The notes beneath the pieces are model-generated. The model made no database searches, was not told the origin of the DNA, and worked only from the letters and a program-made list of their open reading frames with translations. From the NCBI GenBank assembly GCA_964372095.1, contig CAYJPV010000024.1:1-64000 (forward strand): DNA of 64,000 nucleotides, given 5' to 3'. A program made the translations under genes and the position numbers. The DNA comes from CAYJPV01 sp964372095 (lineage in GTDB: Bacteria > Acidobacteriota > Vicinamibacteria > Vicinamibacterales > JAKQTR01). This document shows positions 31,939 to 39,805 of the stretch, piece by piece; position 1 is the stretch's first letter; each line of letters starts with the position of its first letter.

Positions 31939-32928
31939 TCACTTCCTGGACGGGAGCAGCGCCTTCGGGAACCGTGCCACGACGGTGTAGTTGGGATCAA
32001 CGACATTGGCCACACGCGCGGACCCGGCCTGCGAGAGCACTTGGAGCGCTTCGAGCTTCTCGAACCCGTAGTCGCTCACCAGCCACTCGACCAGTTCGAC
32101 GTGGGCGATACGGAATGCGTCGATCAGGGGGCGCACGCTGCCCGCGACCATGATGAACCGGTCGTCCTCGATGCGCGGCCAGCGGAGGCGCTGGCCCCTG
32201 ATGACGTCAAATTGCAGGGTGACGTCCGCAGTGGTTTCAAGGCCCGACCCGACGATCTCGCCGTCGCCCTGCGCAGCGTGTACGTCGCCGAAGTAGAAGT
32301 AGGCGCCGTCGTGGAACACGGGCAGGTACACCGTCGCCCCTTCTCGAATATCTGGGGCGTCCATGTTCCCGCCGAAGTCGCCCGGCCACAGCCCGCCGAC
32401 GGCCTCTTCACCTCGCGGTGCCACGGCCATGCGTCCGAGCATGGGTGCGAGGGGAATCTCGATGCGTTTCGACGCGGAGTGCGGCAGGTCCAGAACGCCC
32501 ACGTTGCGGGTGCGGTCGAGGCGCCAGACCCATCGTCGGGCCGGCGGCGGATCGTTCAGCATGCGTGTGCGGCCGTCGGCGAACAGGGAACTGATACCCG
32601 ACGGATTGATCGCCGAGATCGCGGTGTCGCGATTCGGCCGCAGCCGCAGGATTCGCACCACCAGGGTGTCGTCAGGTGTGATGCCTTCGATGTAGAACGG
32701 CCCGACTTCCCCCGGCCATGGCCCGGCCGTGGTCGGGTCGTAGTAGTCGCCGGGTTTCGAGAATGTCCGGGTTTCGACAATCGTTCCCGGGCTCACGCGC
32801 AGCACCGGTTCGCGCTTCGCGAAGGTGGGATAACCGACCGTCGGCGTAAACGTCACAGTCGGGGATTGGGCCGCGGGCGTCCCACTGACGCCGATGGCCA
32901 GCGCGGCGGCGAGCATGGTTCGTGTCAT
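31939..32928 (-). CDS. Exported acetamidase/formamidase-family protein
   Basis: 329 aa from ATG 32928, chosen because ggagg lies about 7 bp upstream on the minus strand. A signal peptide ends near VSGTPAAQ. Family features: PGTIVETRTF, NPVTGPFYIEG-like AGPWPGEVGPFYIEGITPDDTLVVRI, and the core GGNMDAPDIREGATVYLPVFHDGAYFYFGDVHAAQGDGEI read as shorter conserved blocks (GDVHAAQGDGE is diagnostic). It hydrolyses formamide, acetamide or related amides; export is common for the acidobacterial versions. Confidence 0.92.
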   Translation of the reverse strand: MTRTMLAAALAIGVSGTPAAQSPTVTFTPTVGYPTFAKREPVLRVSPGTIVETRTFSKPGDYYDPTTAGPWPGEVGPFYIEGITPDDTLVVRILRLRPNRDTAISAINPSGISSLFADGRTRMLNDPPPARRWVWRLDRTRNVGVLDLPHSASKRIEIPLAPMLGRMAVAPRGEEAVGGLWPGDFGGNMDAPDIREGATVYLPVFHDGAYFYFGDVHAAQGDGEIVGSGLETTADVTLQFDVIRGQRLRWPRIEDDRFIMVAGSVRPLIDAFRIAHVELVEWLVSDYGFEKLEALQVLSQAGSARVANVVDPNYTVVARFPKALLPSRK

Positions 32929-32977
32929 GACTGACCTCCGTTGCCGGTGGCGAACGTGCCGGTCAGTATACGACGGG

Positions 32978-33625
32978 TCAGCGCTCGAGCAGGCGGTCGA
33001 ACGCGTCAGGCGGCAACTCCGTGAGGGACCGTACCCACAGGTCCGCGTCCGGCAGGGGGCCGTCGGGGCACACGCCAATCGTCTTCATGCCCGCCGCGCG
33101 GCCGGCGGCGATGCCGGCCGCGGCGTCTTCCACGACGATGGCCCGTGTGGGAGGCACGCCAAGGCGCTCGGCCGCGGTGAGGAAGACGTCGGGAAAGGGT
33201 TTGCCGCGCGTCACGTCTTCGGCGGTGACGCGGGCGTCGAACCACGGCGCCAGGCGAAGGGCGTCCACGACCGCCTCCTCGTTGAGACGGGGAGCGGCGG
33301 TGGCAATCGCCTGTTTCCAGCCCGCGTCCCGAAGCCTGGTCAACCAGTCCATCACGCCAGGCAGCGGTTCGATGCCGGCCGCCCGCATGGACGCGCGATA
33401 CCGTGCCTCCTTGTCGAGGCTCACGCGTGTCCGTTCCGGTTCCGGCATGCCGGGACCGAACCACTCGAGCGCAATCTCGTCGTTCCGCTTGCCGAGCATC
33501 GAGATGAACGTGTCGTAGCTCAGGTCGAATCCGACCTCTGCGGCGACGTCACGCCAGGCCGTCCAGTGGTGGCCGATCGAATCGACCAGCGTCCCGTCCA
33601 TGTCCCACAATACGGCCTTCATCAT
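32978..33625 (-). CDS. HAD-superfamily phosphatase (beta-phosphoglucomutase-like)
   Basis: 215 aa. HAD motif I VLWDMDGTLVDS with the nucleophile Asp (8 or 9), motif II as IATAAP, motif III Lys in TRGKPFPDVFL, motif IV VVEDAAAGIAAGRAAGM. The cap domain is of the C1 helical type. The substrate is probably a sugar phosphate or similar. Its ATG overlaps the stop of the upstream membrane-protein gene in the ATGA arrangement, so the two are translationally coupled. Confidence 0.9.
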   Translation of the reverse strand: MMKAVLWDMDGTLVDSIGHHWTAWRDVAAEVGFDLSYDTFISMLGKRNDEIALEWFGPGMPEPERTRVSLDKEARYRASMRAAGIEPLPGVMDWLTRLRDAGWKQAIATAAPRLNEEAVVDALRLAPWFDARVTAEDVTRGKPFPDVFLTAAERLGVPPTRAIVVEDAAAGIAAGRAAGMKTIGVCPDGPLPDADLWVRSLTELPPDAFDRLLER

Positions 33626-34941
33626 GTGGCGTGCGCTCCTTCAATGTGCGGCCGGGAGGTTCCGGCGATGGCCCGTTCCAGAAACACGTTGGCGGCGACC
33701 CGGCCGGCCATCAGCGCGATCGCGGCAGCCAGGGCGCCGGTCATGTCGAGGATCCCGACGCACAGCGCCAGCGTCAGGCTGATGCCTGCGGCTTCGATGG
33801 CGGTGCCCACCGTGACCAGGCGCGTGCGCCTGGCGAGGATGAGCGACGAACGTTGCACGGCCAGCAGATACTCGAGCGCCGGGAGCAACAGCAGGAGCCT
33901 CACCGGCCCGATCACGAACGACGCCATGTCCGGGGTCAGGCCCGACAGGGTCTCGAACCACACGCGTGACACGGGTGTCAGGGCGACAACGGCCAGGACG
34001 GCGGACGCGACGCCGCCGAGCAGGCGCGAGACGCGCCGGATTTCGGCTTCGTGCTCCCGCTGGAGGCCCGTCAGCGCCACGGCCACTTCCTGAAACGCGA
34101 ACGCCCCGCTGCGGAAGAGGAAGACGAAGGCGTTGATGACGGGCAGGGCGGCCAGCGAGTCGATCGGCCGCCGGCTGTGCCCCATGAAGAACGTGATGAC
34201 CGGCAGGGTGATGAGCGAGAGCACCGACGTCAACGCGAGCGGATAGTAGAAGCGGATGATGCCCGCTGTCGTGAGGGGTTCATGCCCGGCGGGACGAGGG
34301 GTGGCCTCGATCTGCCTGATGAGATGCCACGACATCCAGCGGCTGGCAGCCGCCTCGGCCAGCACGCCAGCGGTGAGTGCAATCCCGCCGATGAGCGCCC
34401 CGGGCAGAGGCGACGTCAGGGCCAGCGCCGCAGCGGCCACCGACATGGCGCCCAGGCGCACGACGGTCCCGTAGGCCACGCGACGTGTGAGGCCCGCGCG
34501 GACCATGATGCCCTGGTAGAAGCGGCGGTACCCGATGGCGGCAGGCCACGGCAGCAGGACCGCCGTGGCCAGGTGCGCGAGCCGCGCGATCTCGGCCGGA
34601 AGGTCCATCAGCGCTGCGAGGCGCGAGAACACCGGCGGCACGACGATCAGGACCATGACGACGGTGAGCATCGCGTTCAGGGTGTAGGTGAATCGCCGCA
34701 AGGCGTGCAGGGATTCGCGGCACCGCACCAGCGTGTTGGAGGCCGTGAGCACCATCATGATGGGAGCTTCGACGATCCACGCGAGCGAGAAGGCTACGCC
34801 GTAGGCCGCCAGATTGAAGGCGGCATCCGGCCGTCTGGCAACGATGGCGGCGATGTAGGGTCCTTCGAGCCCCATCATCAGCCACGTGGCAGCGAGGGGA
34901 ATCCAGAAGGAGAGGACGTAGGCGGTGCGGAGTGCAGTCAC
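33622..34941 (-). CDS. Polytopic membrane transporter, MATE/ANKH-like
   Basis: 439 aa with about twelve transmembrane helices in two similar halves (each half begins with a Phe/Tyr-x-Pro-Leu-Ala segment: FWIPLAATWLMMG and FYYPLALTSVLS). This layout and the YGVAFSLAWIVEAPIMM segment resemble the MOP flippase superfamily, closest by eye to ANKH-type proteins. The substrate is unknown. It is the first gene of a two-gene operon with the HAD phosphatase. Alternative: a lipid or polysaccharide flippase of the same superfamily. Confidence 0.65.
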   Translation of the reverse strand: MTALRTAYVLSFWIPLAATWLMMGLEGPYIAAIVARRPDAAFNLAAYGVAFSLAWIVEAPIMMVLTASNTLVRCRESLHALRRFTYTLNAMLTVVMVLIVVPPVFSRLAALMDLPAEIARLAHLATAVLLPWPAAIGYRRFYQGIMVRAGLTRRVAYGTVVRLGAMSVAAAALALTSPLPGALIGGIALTAGVLAEAAASRWMSWHLIRQIEATPRPAGHEPLTTAGIIRFYYPLALTSVLSLITLPVITFFMGHSRRPIDSLAALPVINAFVFLFRSGAFAFQEVAVALTGLQREHEAEIRRVSRLLGGVASAVLAVVALTPVSRVWFETLSGLTPDMASFVIGPVRLLLLLPALEYLLAVQRSSLILARRTRLVTVGTAIEAAGISLTLALCVGILDMTGALAAAIALMAGRVAANVFLERAIAGTSRPHIEGAHAT

Positions 34942-35026
34942 GTGAACACACCATTATGTCACGGTGGCCCGTGGTTCTCCGCGGGCCGCACGGGTCAGCC
35001 CCGGCGTCGGACCGTGCCGTGGCTGG

Positions 35027-35054
35027 CGTGGCGTCCGGCTTCAGCCGGACGTAC
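35027..35054. repeat. Dispersed palindromic element, copy 3, just before a reductase start
   Basis: The palindrome GTCCGGCTTCAGCCGGAC (35033-35050) with flanks cgtggc and gtac, in inverted orientation to the copy at 29032-29059. It ends 9 bp before the reductase ATG and takes up the place where a ribosome-binding site would be. Confidence 0.88.
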
Positions 35055-35063
35055 AATCCCCTG

Positions 35064-36080
35064 ATGCGAATCAACCGGGCGTGGATCCTGGCCGCGCGGC
35101 CAGAGGGCCTCTTCAAACAGACCGACTTCGTGTGGACCGAGACACCCGTGCCTGTGATCGGCGACGGGCAGGTGCTCGTGCGCCAGATCCTGCTGTCGCT
35201 GGATCCGACGAACCGCGGGTGGGCGAATGCCGGATCCACCTACCTCCCGCCCCTGCCGATCGGTTCCGTCATGCGAGGACTCGGGCTGGGCGTGGTCGAG
35301 GAGTCTCGGCATCCGGCCTTCGCGGCCGGCGACTACGTGCAGGGATTGTTGGGCTGGCAGGTGTACCACGTGGCGGAGGGCAGCAGCCTGGGGCGTGTCG
35401 AGCGTCGTCCAGGCGTGCCGCTGGAAGCGTACATGAGCGTGTTCAGCCACATCGGCGCCACCGCGTACTTCGGGTTGCTCGAGGTGGGGCGTCCAGTGCC
35501 CGGTGAGACGCTGGTGGTGTCGGGAGCAGCCGGCGCTGTCGGGTCGCTCGTCGGCCAGATCGGCAAGATTGCCGGATGCCGCGTCGTCGGTATTACGGGC
35601 ACCGCGGAGAAATGCCGCTGGCTGACGGAAGAACTCGGGTTCGACGCCGCCGTGTCCTACAGGGACGGTTCGTTGCCGCGCACGCTCCGGCGGGCGTGCC
35701 CATCCGGTGTCGACGTGGTGTTCGAGAACGTCGGCGGCGACGTCATGGACGCCTCCCTGATGCAGCTGAATAACCAGGCCCGGATCGTGCTGTGCGGCAT
35801 GATCGCGCAATACAACGAGCCCGTCTCGCCCCCCGGACCGCGGTTCCTCGTCAACGTCCTGACTCGCCGCGCGCGTATCGAGGGGTTCATCGTGTTGGAC
35901 TACGTGCAGCGGTATCCCGAGGCGTTCGACAAACTGGGTGCGTGGATCGCCGACGGCCGGCTACGTTACCGCTCCGACATCGTGCAGGGGCTGGAGCACG
36001 CGCCTGCGGCCGTCAACCGGCTGTTCGACGGATCCAACACGGGCAAGCTCATGGTGCAGGTGTCCGACGAGCAGACGTAG
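35064..36080 (+). CDS. NADP-dependent medium-chain reductase (curcumin/leukotriene B4 reductase-like)
   Basis: 338 aa. Zinc-free MDR family: N-terminal NRAWILAARPEGLFKQTDF, LSLDPTNRGW, and the NADP site GAAGAVGSLVGQIGKIAG followed by VVGITGTAEKCRWL and DVVFENVGGDVMDASL. It likely reduces alpha,beta-unsaturated ketones or aldehydes. The ATG at 35064 has no Shine-Dalgarno sequence because a palindromic repeat lies directly upstream; the in-frame extension upstream comes from that repeat and is not real coding. Confidence 0.9.
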   Translation: MRINRAWILAARPEGLFKQTDFVWTETPVPVIGDGQVLVRQILLSLDPTNRGWANAGSTYLPPLPIGSVMRGLGLGVVEESRHPAFAAGDYVQGLLGWQVYHVAEGSSLGRVERRPGVPLEAYMSVFSHIGATAYFGLLEVGRPVPGETLVVSGAAGAVGSLVGQIGKIAGCRVVGITGTAEKCRWLTEELGFDAAVSYRDGSLPRTLRRACPSGVDVVFENVGGDVMDASLMQLNNQARIVLCGMIAQYNEPVSPPGPRFLVNVLTRRARIEGFIVLDYVQRYPEAFDKLGAWIADGRLRYRSDIVQGLEHAPAAVNRLFDGSNTGKLMVQVSDEQT

Positions 36081-36124
36081 CGGGGATTCCGCCAGGGCCC
36101 CGGACTGCCCGGACTTCCGAACGA

Positions 36125-36154
36125 TTGTTCTCCCGCCGCCGCCGGGCGTATAAT
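36125..36154 (+). promoter_or_regulatory. Candidate sigma-70 promoter of the first CRP-type gene
   Basis: TTGTTC (36125-36130) and a perfect TATAAT (36149-36154), 18 bp apart, lie upstream of the CRP-type gene. The predicted start near 36161 gives a leader of about 128 nt. Unlike its neighbours this promoter shows no TGTnC-N6-GnACA site, so the first CRP-type gene may be constitutively expressed. Confidence 0.55.
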
Positions 36155-36288
36155 CTGCCCGGATACGCTGTCCGGTATGTTTGTGGCGGAACGAACGCGC
36201 ACCTCTTCCGCAAGAGGCGGGGCACCGGAGGCGTACCTCGCGGACTGCTGATCGCAGGGCACCGCGAGGTCGCACGCGGGAGGGTGCC

Positions 36289-36963
36289 ATGAAGAACGAA
36301 ACGACTCGAGTGAACCCTCCCACCGCGCCACCGTTCGATCTGCTGGCATTCCTCGCCTCGGGCGGGGTATCTGGGCGTGTGGTTTCCCGTCGCGCCGGGA
36401 CTGTTATTTACGCGCAGGGCGATCCGGCCGACACCGTGTTCTACATTCAGAAGGGCGGGATCAGGCTGCGGGTGCTCTCGCACACGGGCAAAGAAGCGAT
36501 CGTGGCGCTGCTGCACCCCGGCGACTTTTTCGGTGAAGGATCGCTCACCGGCCAGGCACTCCGTATGTCGACGGCCGTCGCGGTGGGCGCCACCGTCCTG
36601 CTCGCCATCGAGACGCAGCAGATGGCCCGGCTCCTTCACGAGCAGCACGACTTGTCGGACCGGTTTCTCGCCTACGTCCTATCCCGCAACGTCCGCATCG
36701 AGGCCGACCTCGTGGATCAGATGTTCAACTCCAGCGAAAAACGTCTGGCTCGCGCCTTGCTCCTGCTCGCCCGGTACGGAAAACACGAGGCGCCCAACCG
36801 GGTGCTCCCGAAGCTTTCCCAGGAAATGCTGGCCGAAATGGTCGGCACCACCCGCTCGCGTGTCAACTTCTTCATGAACAAGTTCAGGAATCTCGGCTTC
36901 ATCGAGTACAACGGCGGCCTCAAAGTCCACGACTCCCTGCTCAGCATCGTTCTGCACGACTAG
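36289..36963 (+). CDS. CRP/FNR-family transcriptional regulator, paralog 1
   Basis: 224 aa from ATG 36289 (cgggaggg at 36277-36284). A cyclic-nucleotide-binding fold (about 15-130, with GDFFGEGSLTGQALRMSTAVA as the phosphate cassette; Arg is followed by Met where CRP has Ser), then a C-terminal winged helix with recognition helix GTTRSRVNFFMNKFR. No cysteine is present, so it is not an iron-sulfur sensor. The recognition helix lacks the Arg-Glu pair that CRP uses to read TGTGA, which agrees with the TGTnC half-sites found nearby. It is paralogous to the protein at 55666. Confidence 0.93.
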   Translation: MKNETTRVNPPTAPPFDLLAFLASGGVSGRVVSRRAGTVIYAQGDPADTVFYIQKGGIRLRVLSHTGKEAIVALLHPGDFFGEGSLTGQALRMSTAVAVGATVLLAIETQQMARLLHEQHDLSDRFLAYVLSRNVRIEADLVDQMFNSSEKRLARALLLLARYGKHEAPNRVLPKLSQEMLAEMVGTTRSRVNFFMNKFRNLGFIEYNGGLKVHDSLLSIVLHD

Positions 36964-37060
36964 CTCAAGCCGGCTTCAGCCAGAACTGCCAGCGCCAACC
37001 CCGCTCCCGCCCCGCCCGGTCCCGCGATCCGCCTGTTTGTCCGCTGACAGCGTTGTCTCC

Positions 37061-37134
37061 TGCCCCTTGTCCCTTGCCCCTTGTCCCTTGTCCCTTGCCC
37101 CTTGCCCCTTGTCCCTTGTCACTTGTCCCTTGTC
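37061..37134. repeat. Tandem ccttgtc/ccttgcc array
   Basis: About ten copies of a degenerate 7-8 bp unit (ccttgtcc, ccttgccc) lie in the 272-bp gap between the CRP-type gene and the DksA/TraR-type gene. Nothing else is seen in the gap except the promoter site downstream of the array. Confidence 0.8.
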
Positions 37135-37152
37135 TGTTACCCATGCGCGACG

Positions 37153-37195
37153 TGTCCGCAATTGTACAGACAGCACGGCCGGGCTCGCCGATCCT
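37153..37195 (+). promoter_or_regulatory. CRP-type class II site for the DksA/TraR-like gene
   Basis: TGTCC-GCAATT-GTACA (37153-37168) has its centre 29.5 bp before GATCCT (37190-37195), a -10 hexamer with the A2 and T6 positions but G at position 1. The predicted start is about 37201; the leader of about 35 nt contains GGAGGAGG ahead of GTG 37236. It is an exact match to the TGTnC-N6-GnACA pattern seen at eight other places in this region. Confidence 0.55.
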
Positions 37196-37235
37196 GTCGT
37201 GGTCACGACGACCCGTGACAGGAGGAGGCCCCGCC

Positions 37236-37661
37236 GTGCACACGAACACGAAGAAGGTGGTTCGCCAGCCCGACCCCATCGGGCGCCGACACTCGGAGTT
37301 GAGAATCATGCTGGGCGACCGGCAGCGGGAGATGCAGGACGTGTTGCAACGCCGTGTTGCGGCGTCTGCAAGCGGACCGGCAGATGGGCTCGACGAACCC
37401 GAGCACGCCGAGGCAGAGACCCAGGGCCACCTCGAGGTGGCCTTGCTCCAGATCAAGGCGGAGACGCTGCGGCGAGTCAGGGATGCCCTGGTCCGGCTCG
37501 ACGCAGGCGACTACGGACGATGCGACGACTGTGGCGGCGAGATCTCGGCGACACGGTTGTCGGCGGTGCCGTTTGCCGTCCGCTGCACCGACTGCGAGAC
37601 CCTGTACGAGGAGCAGGCCGCGCGGGAGCGCCGGAGGAGCCAGGTGCTGGAGCGGTTGTGA
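37236..37661 (+). CDS. DksA/TraR-family zinc-finger protein
   Basis: 141 aa. GTG start fixed by GGAGGAGG at 37221-37228. A long helical N-terminal part is followed by RVRDALVRLDAGDYGRCDDC and a four-cysteine zinc finger (CDDCGGEIS ... VRCTDCE). The family binds the secondary channel of RNA polymerase and tunes transcription in stress or the stringent response. The tip acidic residues of true DksA are not obvious, so it may be a small relative with its own targets. It lies in the proposed CRP-type regulon. Confidence 0.88.
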   Translation: MHTNTKKVVRQPDPIGRRHSELRIMLGDRQREMQDVLQRRVAASASGPADGLDEPEHAEAETQGHLEVALLQIKAETLRRVRDALVRLDAGDYGRCDDCGGEISATRLSAVPFAVRCTDCETLYEEQAARERRRSQVLERL

Positions 37662-37678
37662 CCTGAGCCGTCGCCACC

Positions 37679-37721
37679 TGTGCCGTCTTGCACAGACGTC
37701 CGGACGACCGGCTGGTAGCGT
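37679..37721 (+). promoter_or_regulatory. CRP-type class II site for the glycine-zipper protein gene
   Basis: TGTGC-CGTCTT-GCACA (37679-37694), a perfect 5-bp dyad (6 bp with the outer C and G), has its centre 29.5 bp before TAGCGT (37716-37721). The predicted start near 37728 leaves a leader of about 50 nt with aaggag (37765-37770) before ATG 37778. Confidence 0.6.
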
Positions 37722-37777
37722 GTTCGTGGCGGCCAAGGCGAGCGACATTCCGGCTGGGGCCGCGAAGGAGCACACAC

Positions 37778-38929
37778 ATGAGAACAGCGATATACGTGGC
37801 GGGCGGACTGCTGGTGATGGCCTTTGTGGCCGCCGATGCCAGCAAGGCGATGGCGGCGCCGCAGCAGCGCCATCTCCTCACGGGCACCTACGAGCTCCAG
37901 ACGAACCGGGGAGACGACCCACGGCGCGCGGCCGAACAGGCGGCGAGGTCAGTACCCGCCGCCCGGAGGCAGCGGACCGTCGAGAGCCTGCTGGCCAGAC
38001 TGGAAGCGCCGGAGATGATCGAGATCGAACGCGCGGGCAACTCGATCACGATGGCATCGACGCGGGGCGCGCGCGTGACGATCGAGGCGGACGGCAGAAC
38101 CCACTCGGAGCGCTGGAGTGCCGACCGGACGATGAATACGCGCGCGACGCTCAGAGGCGAACGCCTCACCGTGGCGACGACCGGTTACCGGGGTGACGCG
38201 TTCACCGTGACGTTCGATCCGACGGAGAATGGCCGCGTGCTGCGCATGACGCGGACGATTGACGACACCGACCTGCGCAGGCCGGTCACCGTCCGCAGCT
38301 TCTACCGCCGGGTATCGGACGCGGCGCGGTGGGAGACCCAGGTCCACATCCGTCAGGACGCGTACGACGATCCCCGCCGGCCCGTGAGCGACACCTTCGT
38401 GCCGGACGGCACCAGGCTCGTGGCCATCCTGGACGCTGCCATGAGCACGACGCGGGCGCGTGAAGGTGATGTCTACACGTTGACGGTTGTGAGCCCCCGC
38501 GAGTACGAGGGGGCCATCATCGACGGGACGGTATCGCGCGTGAACGGCTACGGGCAGGCCAATGGCGGTGTCGCGATGACGCTGGATCTGCAGCGTATCC
38601 GCCTCCGCGATGGCCGGACGCATCCGTTCGCCGGGGTGATTGAGCAGGTGCGGACCCCCGACGGCGGAACGGTGGGGCTTGATCGGGAAGGCTCGGTGGA
38701 CCGCGACACCAACCGGACGCAGCGGACCGTGGAGCGGGGCGTGATTGGCGCGGCGCTCGGTGCCATCGTGGGCGCCGTGGTGGGCGGAGGCAAAGGCGCG
38801 GCCATCGGAGCCGTCATCGGGGCGGGCGGCGGTGCAGGCACGGTCCTGATCGAAGGCCGCGACCGGCTCGACCTGCCGCGAGGCACGGAGATGACCATCA
38901 CCGCCGGTGATGACAGGTACAGGCAGTAG
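37778..38929 (+). CDS. Exported glycine-zipper protein of unknown function
   Basis: 383 aa. A signal peptide ends near ASKAMAA. A beta-rich central part (about 60-300) includes FVPDGTRLVAILDAAMSTTRAREGD. Near the C-terminus is a glycine zipper, GVIGAALGAIVGAVVGGG and GAAIGAVIGAGGGAGT (about 325-360), which could span or associate with a membrane. Then comes a short domain, LDLPRGTEMTITA. No known catalytic motif. It may be an envelope stress or outer-membrane stabilising protein, judged from the zipper and from neighbours CsbD and CAP. Confidence 0.75.
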   Translation: MRTAIYVAGGLLVMAFVAADASKAMAAPQQRHLLTGTYELQTNRGDDPRRAAEQAARSVPAARRQRTVESLLARLEAPEMIEIERAGNSITMASTRGARVTIEADGRTHSERWSADRTMNTRATLRGERLTVATTGYRGDAFTVTFDPTENGRVLRMTRTIDDTDLRRPVTVRSFYRRVSDAARWETQVHIRQDAYDDPRRPVSDTFVPDGTRLVAILDAAMSTTRAREGDVYTLTVVSPREYEGAIIDGTVSRVNGYGQANGGVAMTLDLQRIRLRDGRTHPFAGVIEQVRTPDGGTVGLDREGSVDRDTNRTQRTVERGVIGAALGAIVGAVVGGGKGAAIGAVIGAGGGAGTVLIEGRDRLDLPRGTEMTITAGDDRYRQ

Positions 38930-38983
38930 GACGCTCGCGGATCCGCGTGCGATGGAGCACGCCATGATGACAGGAGCAGACGC

Positions 38984-39190
38984 ATGTGGAACAAAGACGA
39001 ACGTGACGGCAAGGCCGGCCAGGCAAAAGGGCGAGTCAAGCAGGCGGTCGGCGCCTTGACCGGCGACAAGGGGCTGAAGGCCGAGGGCAAGGTCGACGAG
39101 GCTGCCGGCAAAGTCCAGGAGACCGTCGGTCACATCCGCCGGAAGGCCGGCGACGCTATCGACGAACTCGGCAAGGCGGTGAAGAAGTAG
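38984..39190 (+). CDS. CsbD-family stress protein
   Basis: 68 aa, highly charged, with the CsbD repeats GKAGQAKGRVKQAVGALTGD and KAEGKVDEAAGKVQETVG. CsbD proteins are small and induced in general or envelope stress in many bacteria; the molecular role is unclear. aggag lies about 7 bp before the ATG. It is probably co-transcribed with the glycine-zipper gene 54 bp upstream. Confidence 0.93.
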   Translation: MWNKDERDGKAGQAKGRVKQAVGALTGDKGLKAEGKVDEAAGKVQETVGHIRRKAGDAIDELGKAVKK

Positions 39191-39217
39191 AGGCTGGCTG
39201 GCGGCGCGGAGCCGGGG

Positions 39218-39790
39218 ATGAACCTGCAGGCGGCATCGTTGCTGGTGCTTTGCGCGGCCCTGAGCGCCGTAGGCGTGATCGGCGATCGGGTGGCGCCCGA
39301 GGGCGCCGGCCTCACGCCCGCGCAGGTGCACGAACTCGTGCGCGCCCACAACGTCTGGCGCGAGCGCGCCGGTGTGCCGCCGATCCGCTGGGCGGCCGAC
39401 CTGGCCGCCCGCGCTCAGGCGCGCGCCAGCGAGTTGTCCGCCCAGGGATGTCGCATCGCGCACGGACCGCTGCCGCGGGACATCGGCGAGAACCTGTTCC
39501 GCGTGTCGGCACTGCAGCACACCGGGGAGCGGCCAGACGAGGTGTTCGCCCTGACCGCCACGGCGGTCGTCGACGCGTGGGGCGTGGAGTCAGACGACTA
39601 CTCGCCCTCGACCGGAGCCTGCGCCCCCGACCGGCAGTGTGGTCATTACACCCAGATCGTGTGGGCTGCGACCACCGAGGTCGGCTGCGGCATGTCCATC
39701 TGCCCTTCGCTCGGACAGGTCTGGGTGTGCCATTACCGCCCGAGGGGCAACGTCCGGATGTTCGGGTCGTCTGAAGATACGTCGTCGTGA
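39218..39790 (+). CDS. Exported CAP-domain (SCP/PR-1-like) protein
   Basis: 190 aa. An N-terminal hydrophobic signal (1-20) precedes a CAP domain: VHELVRAHNVWRERAGVPPI, GENLF, then CGHYTQIVWAATTEVGCG and VWVCHYRPRGNV. The His of HYTQ and the His of RAHN are the usual cavity residues. Cysteine pairs suggest an exported, disulfide-bonded fold. The function of bacterial CAP proteins is mostly unknown; lipid, glycan or protease links are reported for the family. Confidence 0.92.
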   Translation: MNLQAASLLVLCAALSAVGVIGDRVAPEGAGLTPAQVHELVRAHNVWRERAGVPPIRWAADLAARAQARASELSAQGCRIAHGPLPRDIGENLFRVSALQHTGERPDEVFALTATAVVDAWGVESDDYSPSTGACAPDRQCGHYTQIVWAATTEVGCGMSICPSLGQVWVCHYRPRGNVRMFGSSEDTSS

Positions 39791-39805
39791 GTCCAGGAGG
39801 CAGAG

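Noticed and set aside
29662..32934. Very long open frame on the plus strand opposite the S9 peptidase and acetamidase genes
   Set aside because: It is antisense to two clear family members and arises from GC-rich codon bias; its translation has no family features.
36165..36190. TGTCC near the first CRP gene (ctgtccggtatgtttgtgg)
   Set aside because: The second half-site is absent; the gene instead has a TATAAT promoter.
37061..37134. CRISPR array
   Set aside because: Units are 7-8 bp without unique spacers, and no cas genes are present.
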